25,086 nt of DNA from a virus (IMGVR_UViG_3300001371_000007:1-25086); one strand, 5' to 3'. Counted from the first letter of the stretch, positions 1-6,593 are shown. Numbers and translations are program-made. Notes: generated from the letters alone by a model not told the origin.

Positions 1-129
1 CTAAAGCGTAATCAAAATGGCAGTATTTTAAAAGTCCCGCAGTACCTTTTGATATTAATTAAATTTAATTTTATATCTGAAATACAATTTAGCAATTAGA
101 TACACAACTAAATTTAATTATCGATGATT

Positions 130-555
130 CTATTTAAGACCAAAACGTTCTTTCATTGATGATTCCAATGATTTATTTTTAGTTGCTACTGATCTAATCC
201 ATTTAGAAGGAATCAAACCACGATATAGATACCAGTTTTCATGGTCTCTGTTTGTATTTAGAGATTTGATTGTTTCATCAGTTGAAAGTTTTGACGAAAT
301 CTGATCCCATCTTACCAGATTTGTTTTCTTTTGCTGCGCTGGGATGTTCAGAGTCAATCTGAATTCAGTCCTGTCATATGGAAGAGTTGTAGGAATAGAC
401 CAAGTTTGATTGTTAAAATCATCGTTGATTGTTAGCCACTGATAGCCGGATATGAGTAATAACTTTTCAATATTAATTAAGACATATCCCTTTGTTATTC
501 CCTCTCTTAAAATCGAAGGTAGATGGTATCTACTGCAGAAATGATAAATCAGCAT
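130..555 (-). CDS. Phage hypothetical protein, possible ADP-ribosyltransferase-like fold
   Basis: This 141-aa protein is not firmly recognised. Its N-terminus reads YHFCSRYHLPSILREGI, which has the H...L-x-I-L-x-x-G pattern that opens several NAD-binding folds of the ADP-ribosyltransferase type (KptA and DarT-like proteins). It continues with an aromatic block (GYQWLT, then QTW) and ends with a NWYLYRGLIPSKWI block. I infer only a possible fold; no catalytic triad can be assigned. It is the last gene of a short leftward operon behind the DUF2303 gene, with a gap of about 90 nt and a weak ribosome site. The ATG at 555 is the only good start. The gene is intact, and the function is unknown. Confidence 0.6.
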   Translation of the reverse strand: MLIYHFCSRYHLPSILREGITKGYVLINIEKLLLISGYQWLTINDDFNNQTWSIPTTLPYDRTEFRLTLNIPAQQKKTNLVRWDQISSKLSTDETIKSLNTNRDHENWYLYRGLIPSKWIRSVATKNKSLESSMKERFGLK

Positions 556-646
556 CTTTGCTCACTTCATCAATATTTGCTTTGCAAATTGGCAAACAAT
601 TATTGATTAATTGCTTGCCAATTATGTCTTACAATGGTGTTTTAAA

Positions 647-1570
647 TTATGCCCAAACCTTTATTTCTGTTCCCGGATATGAACTGCTGTCAATATTGGA
701 GACTTTCCCCTTTTCGATATATTTCCTAATGCTATGGTAAGCATCATCTATGGTCTTTTCAGCGTTATCGATCATATAAACGAATTTTATAACATCATCT
801 GTAATTGGATAACGAAGTCTAATATTGATTTGCTTAAGTCCGCCACCTTTGAAAATTGGCATAACAAGCGCGAATCTTTCAGGAACGGTTATCTTAAGAT
901 CAGTTCCTGTCTTTTCATCTTTTGACATGAATTCAAACGTTCCGTCATGACGATTTACTTTTGAGCTTATCTTCCAGGTTCTTGTTTCTTGCAAGTTCAC
1001 AACCATTGCCATCAATTCAACAGCAGTGATATTATTTTTCCCTTCACTATCCTGCCCAGCCATGAAATCAAGCCTATTATCTTCAATAAAGTCGGCGAAT
1101 TCAATTTGATTCATCGGCTTTCCACTTTTAGAAAACCAATTTATCCATTGATCAGAAAATTTTAAAATCAGTATTGCTCTGAATTCATGTCTTCCAGGTT
1201 GTTCTTTGGAATGATCGTCAAATGTACAAATCACACGAAATGAATCATTTCTTTGAAACGATTGAATTGTCGTCTCACCAATTATTTTGTGTTTGTTCAC
1301 AAAATCGACGAAACTTTCTGTTTCTTCAAAAGTGTATTCCCCTCTTTTTTTAAGCGGCCTTTCAAGGAAATTTTCTAATGAATGCATTTCGAACGGTTCG
1401 CTTGAAAGGATGACATGACCAGGTACATCAATTCCTGCCTTTGTCACTTTTTCATTAAGAATCTGAATTTCAGTTGACATTCTTCCGGCAATGATCGCGC
1501 TGTCAACAATGTTTCGTTTTGATTCTTCAGTCTTTTCGAATGTTTTTTTTAAATCTTTTTCTTTATCCAT
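647..1570 (-). CDS. DUF2303 (YfdQ-like) phage protein
   Basis: This 307-aa protein matches the pattern I know for the DUF2303 family, which includes YfdQ of the E. coli CPS-53 prophage. The recognisable parts are HEFRAILIL, a W-x-x-W-F core, then MNQIEFADFIEDNRLDF near the middle, and a C-terminal block with ERFALVMPIF and RLRYPI. Members are common in the early or accessory region of phages, and their biochemical role is not known. The ATG at 1570 is preceded by AAGGAACCC, a good ribosome site. The gene follows its 126-aa partner by 17 nt, so they are co-transcribed. No truncation is seen. Confidence 0.8.
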   Translation of the reverse strand: MDKEKDLKKTFEKTEESKRNIVDSAIIAGRMSTEIQILNEKVTKAGIDVPGHVILSSEPFEMHSLENFLERPLKKRGEYTFEETESFVDFVNKHKIIGETTIQSFQRNDSFRVICTFDDHSKEQPGRHEFRAILILKFSDQWINWFSKSGKPMNQIEFADFIEDNRLDFMAGQDSEGKNNITAVELMAMVVNLQETRTWKISSKVNRHDGTFEFMSKDEKTGTDLKITVPERFALVMPIFKGGGLKQINIRLRYPITDDVIKFVYMIDNAEKTIDDAYHSIRKYIEKGKVSNIDSSSYPGTEIKVWA

Positions 1571-1587
1571 GGGTTCCTTTTTAATTT

Positions 1588-1968
1588 TTAAACGTTGCTT
1601 GTAACCATTTTCAATGGTTGTTTTTGAGTTTCGGCAAGCGGTTCAAAATCATCAACTGATGATTCGATATCATCAATCGTGTATTGGTCAGGGTCGTGTG
1701 GTGCCAACTTATGATTTCTCGTTCTGAACATAGACATAGACAAAAGTTTCTTTTTAGGAATTTTATAGTCAGCGTTGCAACTGACTTCAATCCTGTTATC
1801 ACCATCCAACTTGTAATCAATTTTTAATGTCAAAGTTCCTTTGCCGCCGCGATTTGAAACAGCTTCAACGATTTTATCTTGATAGTCAGTCAATAATGGA
1901 ATTAGATCTTTCATCCCATAGAGCCTCAGATTTTCAATGAAATCTGTTTTTTCTTTTTTATCTGCCAT
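1588..1968 (-). CDS. Small phage protein, usual partner of DUF2303
   Basis: This is a 126-aa soluble protein without a named function. Residues 41 to 75 carry a GGKGTLTLKIDYKLDGDNRI-type block, followed by a lysine-rich stretch (IPKKK) and an acidic tail with a DPDQ motif. This pattern recurs in small phage proteins encoded next to DUF2303 genes, so I infer that the two work together. AAAGGAAACC sits just before the ATG at 1968, supporting this start. An 8-bp hairpin lies about 60 nt upstream, between this gene and the ribbon-helix-helix gene. The leftward genes from 2270 down to 130 look like one transcript. Confidence 0.65.
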   Translation of the reverse strand: MADKKEKTDFIENLRLYGMKDLIPLLTDYQDKIVEAVSNRGGKGTLTLKIDYKLDGDNRIEVSCNADYKIPKKKLLSMSMFRTRNHKLAPHDPDQYTIDDIESSVDDFEPLAETQKQPLKMVTSNV

Positions 1969-2025
1969 GGTTTCCTTTAATTGAGTTTTGATTTGATGAT
2001 TTTAAAAGGCGCCCAATCAGATGAA

Positions 2026-2050
2026 ACCGGATGTAAATTCAGCATCCGGT
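2026..2050. other. 8-bp perfect inverted repeat between two early genes
   Basis: ACCGGATG (2026-2033) and CATCCGGT (2043-2050) are perfect reverse complements around a 9-nt loop. It lies between the stop of the ribbon-helix-helix gene (2091) and the start of the next gene (1968). On the minus strand it is followed only by TTTC, so it is a poor intrinsic terminator. It could be an attenuator, an mRNA processing site or a protein-binding site. Confidence 0.5.
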
Positions 2051-2090
2051 ATACCTCCTTTTTTCCTACCGGAGAGCAGGCATTTTGATT

Positions 2091-2270
2091 TCATTTAATA
2101 CCTTCTTTTGCTGTGTGAAAATCTTTATGAAATGAAATACATTCTTGAATAACTGTGGTCATAGATAAGCCTCTTTTCTTGGCTGTCAGTTTAATATAAT
2201 CGTGCAGTTCTTTTTTTACTCTGGTCGGTGATAAAAGAACTTCACCGCGCAAATTTGCCTTTTTTTCCAT
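2091..2270 (-). CDS. Small ribbon-helix-helix (Arc/CopG-like) DNA-binding protein
   Basis: This is a 59-aa reading frame starting at ATG 2270 and ending in TGA at 2091. Residues about 10 to 16 (EVLLSPT) form a plausible beta strand. Residues about 17 to 31 (RVKKELHDYIKLTAK) and 36 to 47 (SMTTVIQECISF) form two helices with an RGLS turn between them. This is the layout of ribbon-helix-helix repressors of the Arc/MetJ/CopG type, and the length is normal for them. A near-consensus promoter and a 9-bp dyad lie directly upstream, which fits an autoregulated repressor of the leftward operon. The ribosome site is weak (AAAAGAAAG). The fold call comes from pattern only; an antitoxin role is possible but no toxin neighbour is evident. 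Confidence 0.65.
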   Translation of the reverse strand: MEKKANLRGEVLLSPTRVKKELHDYIKLTAKKRGLSMTTVIQECISFHKDFHTAKEGIK

Positions 2271-2324
2271 CTTTCTTTTAAATGCGAATTGGGTTTTGAG
2301 ATTTAATCTGATCAGTTTTGACCA

Positions 2325-2354
2325 TTTATATATCTTTCAAAATATATGTGTCAA
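2325..2354 (-). promoter_or_regulatory. Sigma70-type promoter for the leftward RHH/DUF2303 operon
   Basis: On the minus strand there is a perfect -35 box TTGACA (2354-2349). It is followed by an AT-rich -10 region that can be read as TATATA (2332-2327, 16-nt spacer) or TATAAA (2330-2325, 18-nt spacer). Transcription would begin about 45 to 50 nt before the ATG at 2270. This is the best promoter seen in the window. Confidence 0.7.
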
Positions 2355-2384
2355 TACTTTATTAAATATTTGTTTAAGAATCTG

Positions 2385-2414
2385 TTACTGACAATCATTA
2401 GAGACTGTCAGTAA
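2385..2414. promoter_or_regulatory. 9-bp dyad upstream of promoter (candidate operator)
   Basis: TTACTGACA (2385-2393) and TGTCAGTAA (2406-2414) are perfect reverse complements separated by 12 nt. The dyad lies about 30 nt upstream of the -35 box and about 60 nt after the stop of the exported coiled-coil gene. No T-run follows on either strand, so an intrinsic terminator is unlikely. A regulator-binding site is the simpler reading, possibly for the RHH protein encoded next to it. Confidence 0.5.
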
Positions 2415-2472
2415 TTAATATGTGGGTTTTTCGAATGGAATTACAGCTGATGTGTACTGCTGTGGATAATAA

Positions 2473-3378
2473 CTAATAAATTTTTTGATAAGAACTTTCT
2501 GTGTATCCATCAACAGTAATTGGTCTATCTAGCGGTAGTTTACTGATACCTGTTATTGCTGGATCATTTGGTTTTAATTTTATCAACAATGATTTTACTT
2601 CATTGTTTTCAAGCATGTTACAGTATTTTTGTTGTGTATTATACCAGCTTTTTACTATGCCAATGTAGACAACTGGTTGTTTTTCAAAAAAATACAAATT
2701 TCCAGCATAATTGATTAATGCACCACCCTTGGGAAGAATAGGAAAGTAAGAAGTGCTGTATGAAGCCAATTTATAATATTGAGAGGAACCGGTGCAATAT
2801 GTTGTTGTGTAATAAATATTCGTGTCATGCCCTGGATTTTCATTTTGATTGCATGAGTCCATTGATCCATCAGGATTTATAATCATGTCACACAAACCAT
2901 TTTTCAATCTGACAGTCATTTTTAAAGAACTAACATCAATCAATTTTCCGATTTCGTTTCCAGCTGACCTGACTACCGGGAAATTTTCTTCAACATAATA
3001 AGGCAACGCGGCTAAATCTGATTTAACAATTTCAAGGTCATATCTTAATATTCCAACCTCACTCTGAATGAGGCTAAAATTGGAATTCAGTTCTGTTTTA
3101 GTAACGTCAAAATCATTTCTTAAAATTTCAACATTACTCTCAACAGAGTCAAAATCATTTCTTAAAATTTCAACCTCACCCTCAATAGAGCTCAAATTTG
3201 AATTCAGCTCAGACTTAGCAAGTTCAAGTTCATTTTCAATAAAATCGAAATTTGAATTCAGCTCGGTCGCGTCGATTATATCACCGTTTTTTAACACAAA
3301 TGGAACTTCTGAAAGTGCCGTTTGTGCAGAAACAGCCATCAAAAAGATAAAAAATACTGCTGCCATAGTATTTTTCAT
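2473..3378 (-). CDS. Exported coiled-coil protein with C-terminal Cys-containing domain
   Basis: This is a 301-aa protein. Residues 1 to 23 form a Sec-type signal peptide (Lys, then a hydrophobic core, cleavage likely near ALS-E). After a NGDIIDATELNSNF block comes a coiled coil over about residues 38 to 123. It is built from repeated segments such as VEILRNDFD (14-residue spacing) and ELNSNF. The C-terminal 170 residues are rich in Tyr and Asn and contain several Cys (GLCDM, DSCNQ, TYCTG, KYCNM) that could form disulphides outside the cytoplasm. I do not recognise a family. AAAGGAG lies about 10 nt before the ATG, inside the end of the upstream lipoprotein gene, so the two are translationally linked. 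Its place after the lysis genes suggests a lysis accessory or a lysogenic-conversion surface protein; this is inference. Confidence 0.7.
   Translation of the reverse strand: MKNTMAAVFFIFLMAVSAQTALSEVPFVLKNGDIIDATELNSNFDFIENELELAKSELNSNLSSIEGEVEILRNDFDSVESNVEILRNDFDVTKTELNSNFSLIQSEVGILRYDLEIVKSDLAALPYYVEENFPVVRSAGNEIGKLIDVSSLKMTVRLKNGLCDMIINPDGSMDSCNQNENPGHDTNIYYTTTYCTGSSQYYKLASYSTSYFPILPKGGALINYAGNLYFFEKQPVVYIGIVKSWYNTQQKYCNMLENNEVKSLLIKLKPNDPAITGISKLPLDRPITVDGYTESSYQKIY
3107..3174 (-). repeat. 42-nt-period direct repeat within the coiled-coil gene
   Basis: The string TCAAAATCATTTCTTAAAAT and the bases following it occur at 3107-3132 and again 42 nt later at 3149-3174, identical over about 26 nt. 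This encodes two copies of EILRNDFD with a 14-residue (two-heptad) period. It points to recent internal duplication lengthening the coiled coil. Confidence 0.75.
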
Positions 3379-3381
3379 GGT

Positions 3382-3534
3382 TTACATTCTCCTTTCATAT
3401 CTTGATTTTCCGTAAATCAAGGCGTTTTTTTTCTGGTCTGACGATCCTATCTCAGTTTTTTCAGATAATTTATCATCAGAACAACCATTTAAAAAAAGAA
3501 ATAAAATGGATATAACAATCACATATTTTGACAT
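3382..3534 (-). CDS. 50-aa lipoprotein, candidate outer-membrane spanin (Rz1-like)
   Basis: The frame starts at ATG 3534 and ends in TAA at 3382. It encodes a basic N-terminus (MSKY), a hydrophobic segment and a lipobox LNGC at residues 15 to 18. The mature lipoprotein would be 33 aa beginning Cys-Ser; Ser at +2 fits outer-membrane sorting. AAAGGA lies 6 nt before the ATG. Only 1 nt separates it from the stop of the 80-aa membrane protein, and the next gene's ribosome site lies inside its 3' end. Position and size resemble the small lipoprotein of a two-component spanin pair, but it lacks the proline-rich stretch typical of Rz1. The lipoprotein call is fairly secure; the spanin role is inferred from context. 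Confidence 0.7.
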   Translation of the reverse strand: MSKYVIVISILFLFLNGCSDDKLSEKTEIGSSDQKKNALIYGKSRYERRM

Positions 3535-3535
3535 T

Positions 3536-3778
3536 TTAATCCTTTATCAGTTTTGCTGCTACTCTCAGCTTTTGTTGCTCTGCAAAAGCTTTCAATTCAG
3601 AGTTACTATTCATCGCATCATTTGCAGCGTTAATGACTTTCAAAAGTTGCTTTTGTCCGACATCAACGGATGCAAACAAGGGAGCAGTTTGAGGAAAAAA
3701 AGCAACAATAGCAGTTTTCGCAACTGGTCCGGCAATTAAGGCAATGATTGCCCCAATTGCAATTGACATTGGGTCCAT
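3536..3778 (-). CDS. 80-aa protein with one N-terminal membrane helix (holin or inner-membrane spanin candidate)
   Basis: Residues about 5 to 28 form one hydrophobic segment (SIAIGAIIALIAGPVAKTAI...). The rest is a polar, helix-prone tail rich in Ala, Gln and Lys. It lies between the endolysin gene and the lipoprotein gene. A single N-terminal helix followed by a helical tail is the layout of an inner-membrane spanin, but a small holin is also possible. The start at 3778 has AGGA a few nt upstream. No family is recognised, and the membrane topology was read by eye. Confidence 0.6.
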   Translation of the reverse strand: MDPMSIAIGAIIALIAGPVAKTAIVAFFPQTAPLFASVDVGQKQLLKVINAANDAMNSNSELKAFAEQQKLRVAAKLIKD

Positions 3779-3791
3779 GGAGTCCTTTTAT

Positions 3792-3828
3792 TTTTAAGTT
3801 TTATCAAAAAAATTAAAACTGCTTAAAA
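3792..3828. other. AT-rich imperfect inverted repeat after the endolysin gene
   Basis: TTTTAAGTTTTA (3792-3803) pairs with TAAAACTGCTTAAAA (3814-3828) if three bases bulge, giving a 12-bp AT-only-rich stem. It lies in the roughly 90-nt gap between the endolysin stop (3872) and the next start (3778). It could be a weak terminator or chance in AT-rich DNA. Confidence 0.25.
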
Positions 3829-3871
3829 TTAACTATACATATATCAAGTTGCATATTTCAACAGAAATCGT

Positions 3872-4177
3872 TTATAATTTTTTTGCATCATCGTATTCAA
3901 CGTGGATGTGGGTTTCATGCCAAACGACATCAAACCCTTTTGGTAAAGACTTCACTAAGTCATCGAATATGTTTTTTTTCTGATCAGCTGTTAAAAAATT
4001 TGTCCGATAGTCAATAGCATATCCATAAGGATGTAAACTACCAGGCGAATGAATTCCATCAACAGTATGAACGATAAAGCTTTCAACTTTAGCGTGTTCA
4101 AGATAAGCTCTTTCAGCTTCTATCAAAACAACTCTCATTTTGATATTAAGACCGTATAAAGGAACATCGGATTTCAT
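3872..4177 (-). CDS. Endolysin-like M15-family metallopeptidase (L,D/D,D-peptidase)
   Basis: Taken from ATG 4177, this is a 101-aa protein. It carries the M15-type zinc site: H49-P-Y-G-Y-A-I-D56, then W86-H-E88 and H90-I-H92 near the C-terminus. His49, Asp56 and His92 would bind zinc and Glu88 would be the general base. Such proteins cut peptide cross-links in peptidoglycan and act as phage endolysins. AGGAG lies 8 nt before the ATG at 4177. An in-frame ATG at 4273 would add 32 residues with a hydrophobic stretch, but it has no good ribosome site and would overlap the divergent gene, so I prefer the shorter form. No separate cell-wall-binding domain is present. Export would need a holin unless the longer form exists. 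Confidence 0.8.
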   Translation of the reverse strand: MKSDVPLYGLNIKMRVVLIEAERAYLEHAKVESFIVHTVDGIHSPGSLHPYGYAIDYRTNFLTADQKKNIFDDLVKSLPKGFDVVWHETHIHVEYDDAKKL

Positions 4178-4185
4178 TAATTTAT

Positions 4186-4195
4186 CTCCTGGAGG
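4186..4195. promoter_or_regulatory. Back-to-back Shine-Dalgarno sequences of two divergent genes
   Basis: CTCCTGGAGG holds the minus-strand site AGGAG (4190-4186), 8 nt before ATG 4177. It also holds the plus-strand site GGAGG (4191-4195), 8 nt before ATG 4204. The start codons are only 26 nt apart, so neither promoter fits between them, and the two 5' leaders overlap. Confidence 0.75.
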
Positions 4196-4203
4196 GTTAT
4201 AAA

Positions 4204-4911
4204 ATGGCTCATGTTTGGGATTTACAAGGAAAAGACTTAGAAAAATTTGAACGAGTTTTAAAAAGATTTGCATCGACTGATTACCCTAAAGTAAATGGCG
4301 CGGCATTAAATACAATTGCCTATGAAGTAATGGGAAAATCTCATCAAATTGCTAAACAACGTTTCATGATGAGAAATAAATTCACAGTTAAATCAATACA
4401 ATTCCAAAAAGTCAGAGGTTTCAATCCTGGATCTCAATTTTCGAGTGTCGGATCCACCATGGATTATATGGAAGATCAAGAATTCGGAAAAAATAAGACA
4501 AAGACAGGAAAGAAAGGTGTCGCTATTCCAACGACGACGGCCTCAAACGAATCATTTTCGACTAGACCACGTCGTAAATTAGTAACAAGATCAAGACGGC
4601 GAACGAATATAAATCTGATGAAGTCGACTGTGAGAACAAAAAGCAGAAAGCAACATATCATAGGTATAATAAGAGAAAAAAGATCTGGTAGACGTTTCGC
4701 TTATCTCCCGATACAGAATGCCCCAGGAATATATATGATCACCGGAAAAGGAAAAAGAGCAAAAATATTTTTGATTTATGACCTTTCCAGATCATCAGTG
4801 ACTATCAAAAAAGCGCCTTGGTTACTTCCAGCCGTCAATTATATTAGGCCAAGAATGCCTTTGATATATGTCAGAACTGCAGAAAAAATACTTAAGAAGT
4901 CGTTTCTTTAA
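4204..4911 (+). CDS. Basic phage virion/tail-morphogenesis-like protein, on the opposite strand
   Basis: This 235-aa protein is very rich in Lys and Arg (for example RPRRKLVTRSRRR). It has a DYMEDQEFG...KGVAIPT block in the middle and a C-terminal pattern of GIYMITGKGKRAKIFLIYDL then APWLLPAV. I associate this pattern with a phage structural or minor-tail protein family usually found near head-tail genes; the exact role is not known to me. GGAGG lies 8 nt before the ATG. It is the only plus-strand gene supported here, between the endolysin (divergent) and a fibre-accessory gene (convergent). No convincing -35/-10 pair is visible upstream, though TATAAA occurs at 4155. Its late-type product on the opposite strand suggests a local inversion or insertion. 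Confidence 0.75.
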   Translation: MAHVWDLQGKDLEKFERVLKRFASTDYPKVNGAALNTIAYEVMGKSHQIAKQRFMMRNKFTVKSIQFQKVRGFNPGSQFSSVGSTMDYMEDQEFGKNKTKTGKKGVAIPTTTASNESFSTRPRRKLVTRSRRRTNINLMKSTVRTKSRKQHIIGIIREKRSGRRFAYLPIQNAPGIYMITGKGKRAKIFLIYDLSRSSVTIKKAPWLLPAVNYIRPRMPLIYVRTAEKILKKSFL

Positions 4912-4967
4912 AGTTTCCTTAACAAAAAAAAATACACGAATCAAAACTCATTAATTGACTATGATTT

Positions 4968-5294
4968 TTACTCTGGTTTTGGGTATGTGGTTTTAATTTG
5001 TGTGATGGTATCAATCCAAACAGTCGTATTGTTGATATTATCCCAATAAATCATGTCAAGTTGATCCGGTATAGAGGGATAAGCGGATTGTCTCAGTCCA
5101 ATATAAGCGATTGCTTCAATTGCTGCCAATTCTGCCGCTGTTTGATATTCTTCAGGAGTGTTTCCAAGGTCGATCCATGCTTGATAATCATCGCTCATCT
5201 GACCGGATCCAATTTTGAATGTTGTTGACAATCCATCATCGCTGATTGCGTTAACTAAATCTTCATATGGTGTAAGCTTATAATTTACAATCAT
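4968..5294 (-). CDS. Small tail-fibre accessory (XkdW/assembly-like) protein
   Basis: This is a 108-aa acidic protein. Its C-terminal half reads like the common phage pattern R-x-x-AYPSIPDQLDMIYWD followed by W-x-D-x-I-x-x-IKTTYPKPE, often encoded just after tail-fibre genes. Such proteins are thought to be fibre assembly helpers or tail-tip subunits; I infer the role from position. The ATG at 5294 has AAGGAAACT upstream, and the gene follows the last fibre gene by 9 nt. It ends 56 nt from the convergent stop of the plus-strand gene, and I see no clear terminator hairpin in that gap. Confidence 0.6.
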   Translation of the reverse strand: MIVNYKLTPYEDLVNAISDDGLSTTFKIGSGQMSDDYQAWIDLGNTPEEYQTAAELAAIEAIAYIGLRQSAYPSIPDQLDMIYWDNINNTTVWIDTITQIKTTYPKPE

Positions 5295-5303
5295 AGTTTC
5301 CTT

Positions 5304-5936
5304 TTATGCTGGTACAAATGGAGGTTTTTCTTCCAATAAAAAATCACCGTAGACAACAACCCTATCAAAAGTCTGACTCGGGTTGATGTATAATCTTAAA
5401 TTGATGGGAGCAGCATTTCTTGTCTTTATAAACGTATTGATCGGGTTCCCCAGATTTGAAATAAGTGCAAAAAACGGTTGATATTGTCTAGTATTTATAT
5501 TTGACACCTGTAAATCATAGGTAGTTGTGGTAACTGAACATTGACCGTAAATAAAGAGTTCAGAATGCCATCGACCTGTCACAACTTTATATGGCCGCGC
5601 GCGAGCAAATAAAGTTGTCCAACCGCCACTGGCAGTGACTGTGAAATGTGTTCCGTCGCCTTTGTATTCGACAAGATACTCATCATTTTTGCTATCAATA
5701 GCAAATTGAAGTGCTTGAAATATCTGTGAATTAAATTTATTCTCCTGACTTCCATCCGCGATTATTGATGCATAATTCATCATTCTAGTGGCAAAACCCC
5801 ATAAATCTGAAGGCCAAACTCTTTCATAGGGAGTTTCGTCAGCTGCTATTTCAGATGTCCTATTTTTGAAAGTTCCATCAGGATTATTTACATCAATTAT
5901 CGTCTTACCAGGGTAAAGATCTTTTAGTTTGTGCAT
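5304..5936 (-). CDS. Tail fibre/adhesin-like protein, paralogue 3
   Basis: This 210-aa protein is the third and most diverged copy of a tandem family. It shares the N-terminal block K-DLYPGKTIIDVNNPDGTFKN, then W-x-SDLWGFAT, a QIFQALQF helix, a GGWTT block, and a C-terminal -EKPPFVPA. Between these the sequence differs from the other two copies, as expected for a receptor-contact surface. It follows the gp48-like gene and the other two copies, where Mu-type phages place fibre genes. It is likely a baseplate-attached fibre or adhesin; the receptor is unknown. Confidence 0.6.
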   Translation of the reverse strand: MHKLKDLYPGKTIIDVNNPDGTFKNRTSEIAADETPYERVWPSDLWGFATRMMNYASIIADGSQENKFNSQIFQALQFAIDSKNDEYLVEYKGDGTHFTVTASGGWTTLFARARPYKVVTGRWHSELFIYGQCSVTTTTYDLQVSNINTRQYQPFFALISNLGNPINTFIKTRNAAPINLRLYINPSQTFDRVVVYGDFLLEEKPPFVPA

Positions 5937-5963
5937 TTTCTTTTATGGTACGAATGAAGGTTT
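5920..5963 (-). repeat. 44-nt junction repeat of the fibre duplication (copy A)
   Basis: These 44 bases are identical to 6577-6620, offset 657 nt, which is exactly one gene pitch. The repeat covers the start of one fibre gene, the short intergenic gap and the last codons of the preceding gene. This is the junction expected after tandem duplication by unequal crossing-over. Confidence 0.85.
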
Positions 5964-6593
5964 TTCAGTCAGTCTAAATGTTCCTGAAATCGCGAAGGAA
6001 CTAGTTAAAAGAGAAGGGAAAATAAACCTCAACTTATTGGTTCCTGGAATGCAGAAAGAATTTTTTGCTATTGCATTTGATGGAGAATTAAGAAAACTGA
6101 CTGCCGGTTGGAATGGATATAAGGCACTGAAATTGATTCCGCTTATATTCAGTTCGTAGCTTGTCAACGTGGTTGGCGTGATCGTTCCATAAATAAATAT
6201 TTTAGCGCGCCAAACATCGTTTGAAGGAACACCAGGTGTTTTATTTACGAACGGTACTATCCTCGCAATTACAGTCGTCCAACCATATAAACCGCTGACG
6301 AAAAAATCAACAGATAATCCTTTATACTCTTGTGAATAGAGGTCTTTATTTTTTTTGATAAGGAAATCTAAGGCTTCATAAATTTGAGAACTGTTGATAT
6401 TTTCTTCCGTTCCATTGGGTATAATTGATGCCTTATTCAGCAAATGAGTTGCAAACCCCCAAAGATCAGCCGTCCATAATTCGTCAAATGGTGTTCCCTT
6501 TAAAAGTTCACTTATTCTGTTTTTGAATGTACCGTCCGGATTGTTCACATCTATTATCACATTGTCCGGATAAATGTCTTTTAGTTTGTGCAT
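5943..6593 (-). CDS. Tail fibre/adhesin-like protein, paralogue 2
   Basis: This is a 216-aa paralogue of its two neighbours. The shared parts are KDIYPDNVIIDVNNPDGTFKN near the N-terminus, LWGFATHLLNKASIIPNG, and the final TEKPSFVP. Its 5' end and the junction with the next gene carry a 44-nt identical repeat, so the copies arose by tandem duplication. The middle and C-terminal beta-rich segment varies. The ribosome site is weak (AAAAGAAA just before ATG), and expression probably depends on coupling to the upstream copy, whose stop lies 6 nt away. Confidence 0.6.
   Translation of the reverse strand: MHKLKDIYPDNVIIDVNNPDGTFKNRISELLKGTPFDELWTADLWGFATHLLNKASIIPNGTEENINSSQIYEALDFLIKKNKDLYSQEYKGLSVDFFVSGLYGWTTVIARIVPFVNKTPGVPSNDVWRAKIFIYGTITPTTLTSYELNISGINFSALYPFQPAVSFLNSPSNAIAKNSFCIPGTNKLRFIFPSLLTSSFAISGTFRLTEKPSFVP

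Noticed and set aside
1-58. An open minus-strand stretch (S-K-G-T-A-G-L-L-K-Y-C-H-F-D-Y-A-L) running to the left edge after a stop at 61-59.
   Set aside because: It looks protein-like but has no ATG, GTG or TTG in frame and is only 19 codons long before the edge, so I cannot call a gene. The neighbouring sequence to the left would decide.
60-119. 11-nt direct repeat TAAATTTAATT at 60-70 and 109-119, considered as an att or iteron-like site.
   Set aside because: Two AT-only copies in AT-rich DNA are easily chance, and no integrase, tRNA or further copies are visible.
3068-3415. Plus-strand 115-codon frame opposite the coiled-coil gene.
   Set aside because: It is the antisense shadow of a gene with signal peptide, repeats and ribosome site; its Ser/Phe/Leu-rich composition mirrors the coiled coil.
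4178-4273. N-terminal 32-residue extension of the endolysin with a hydrophobic segment resembling a signal sequence.
   Set aside because: It is antisense to the start of the divergent gene and has no good ribosome site, while AGGAG fits the ATG at 4177. The hydrophobicity is probably the mirror of charged codons.
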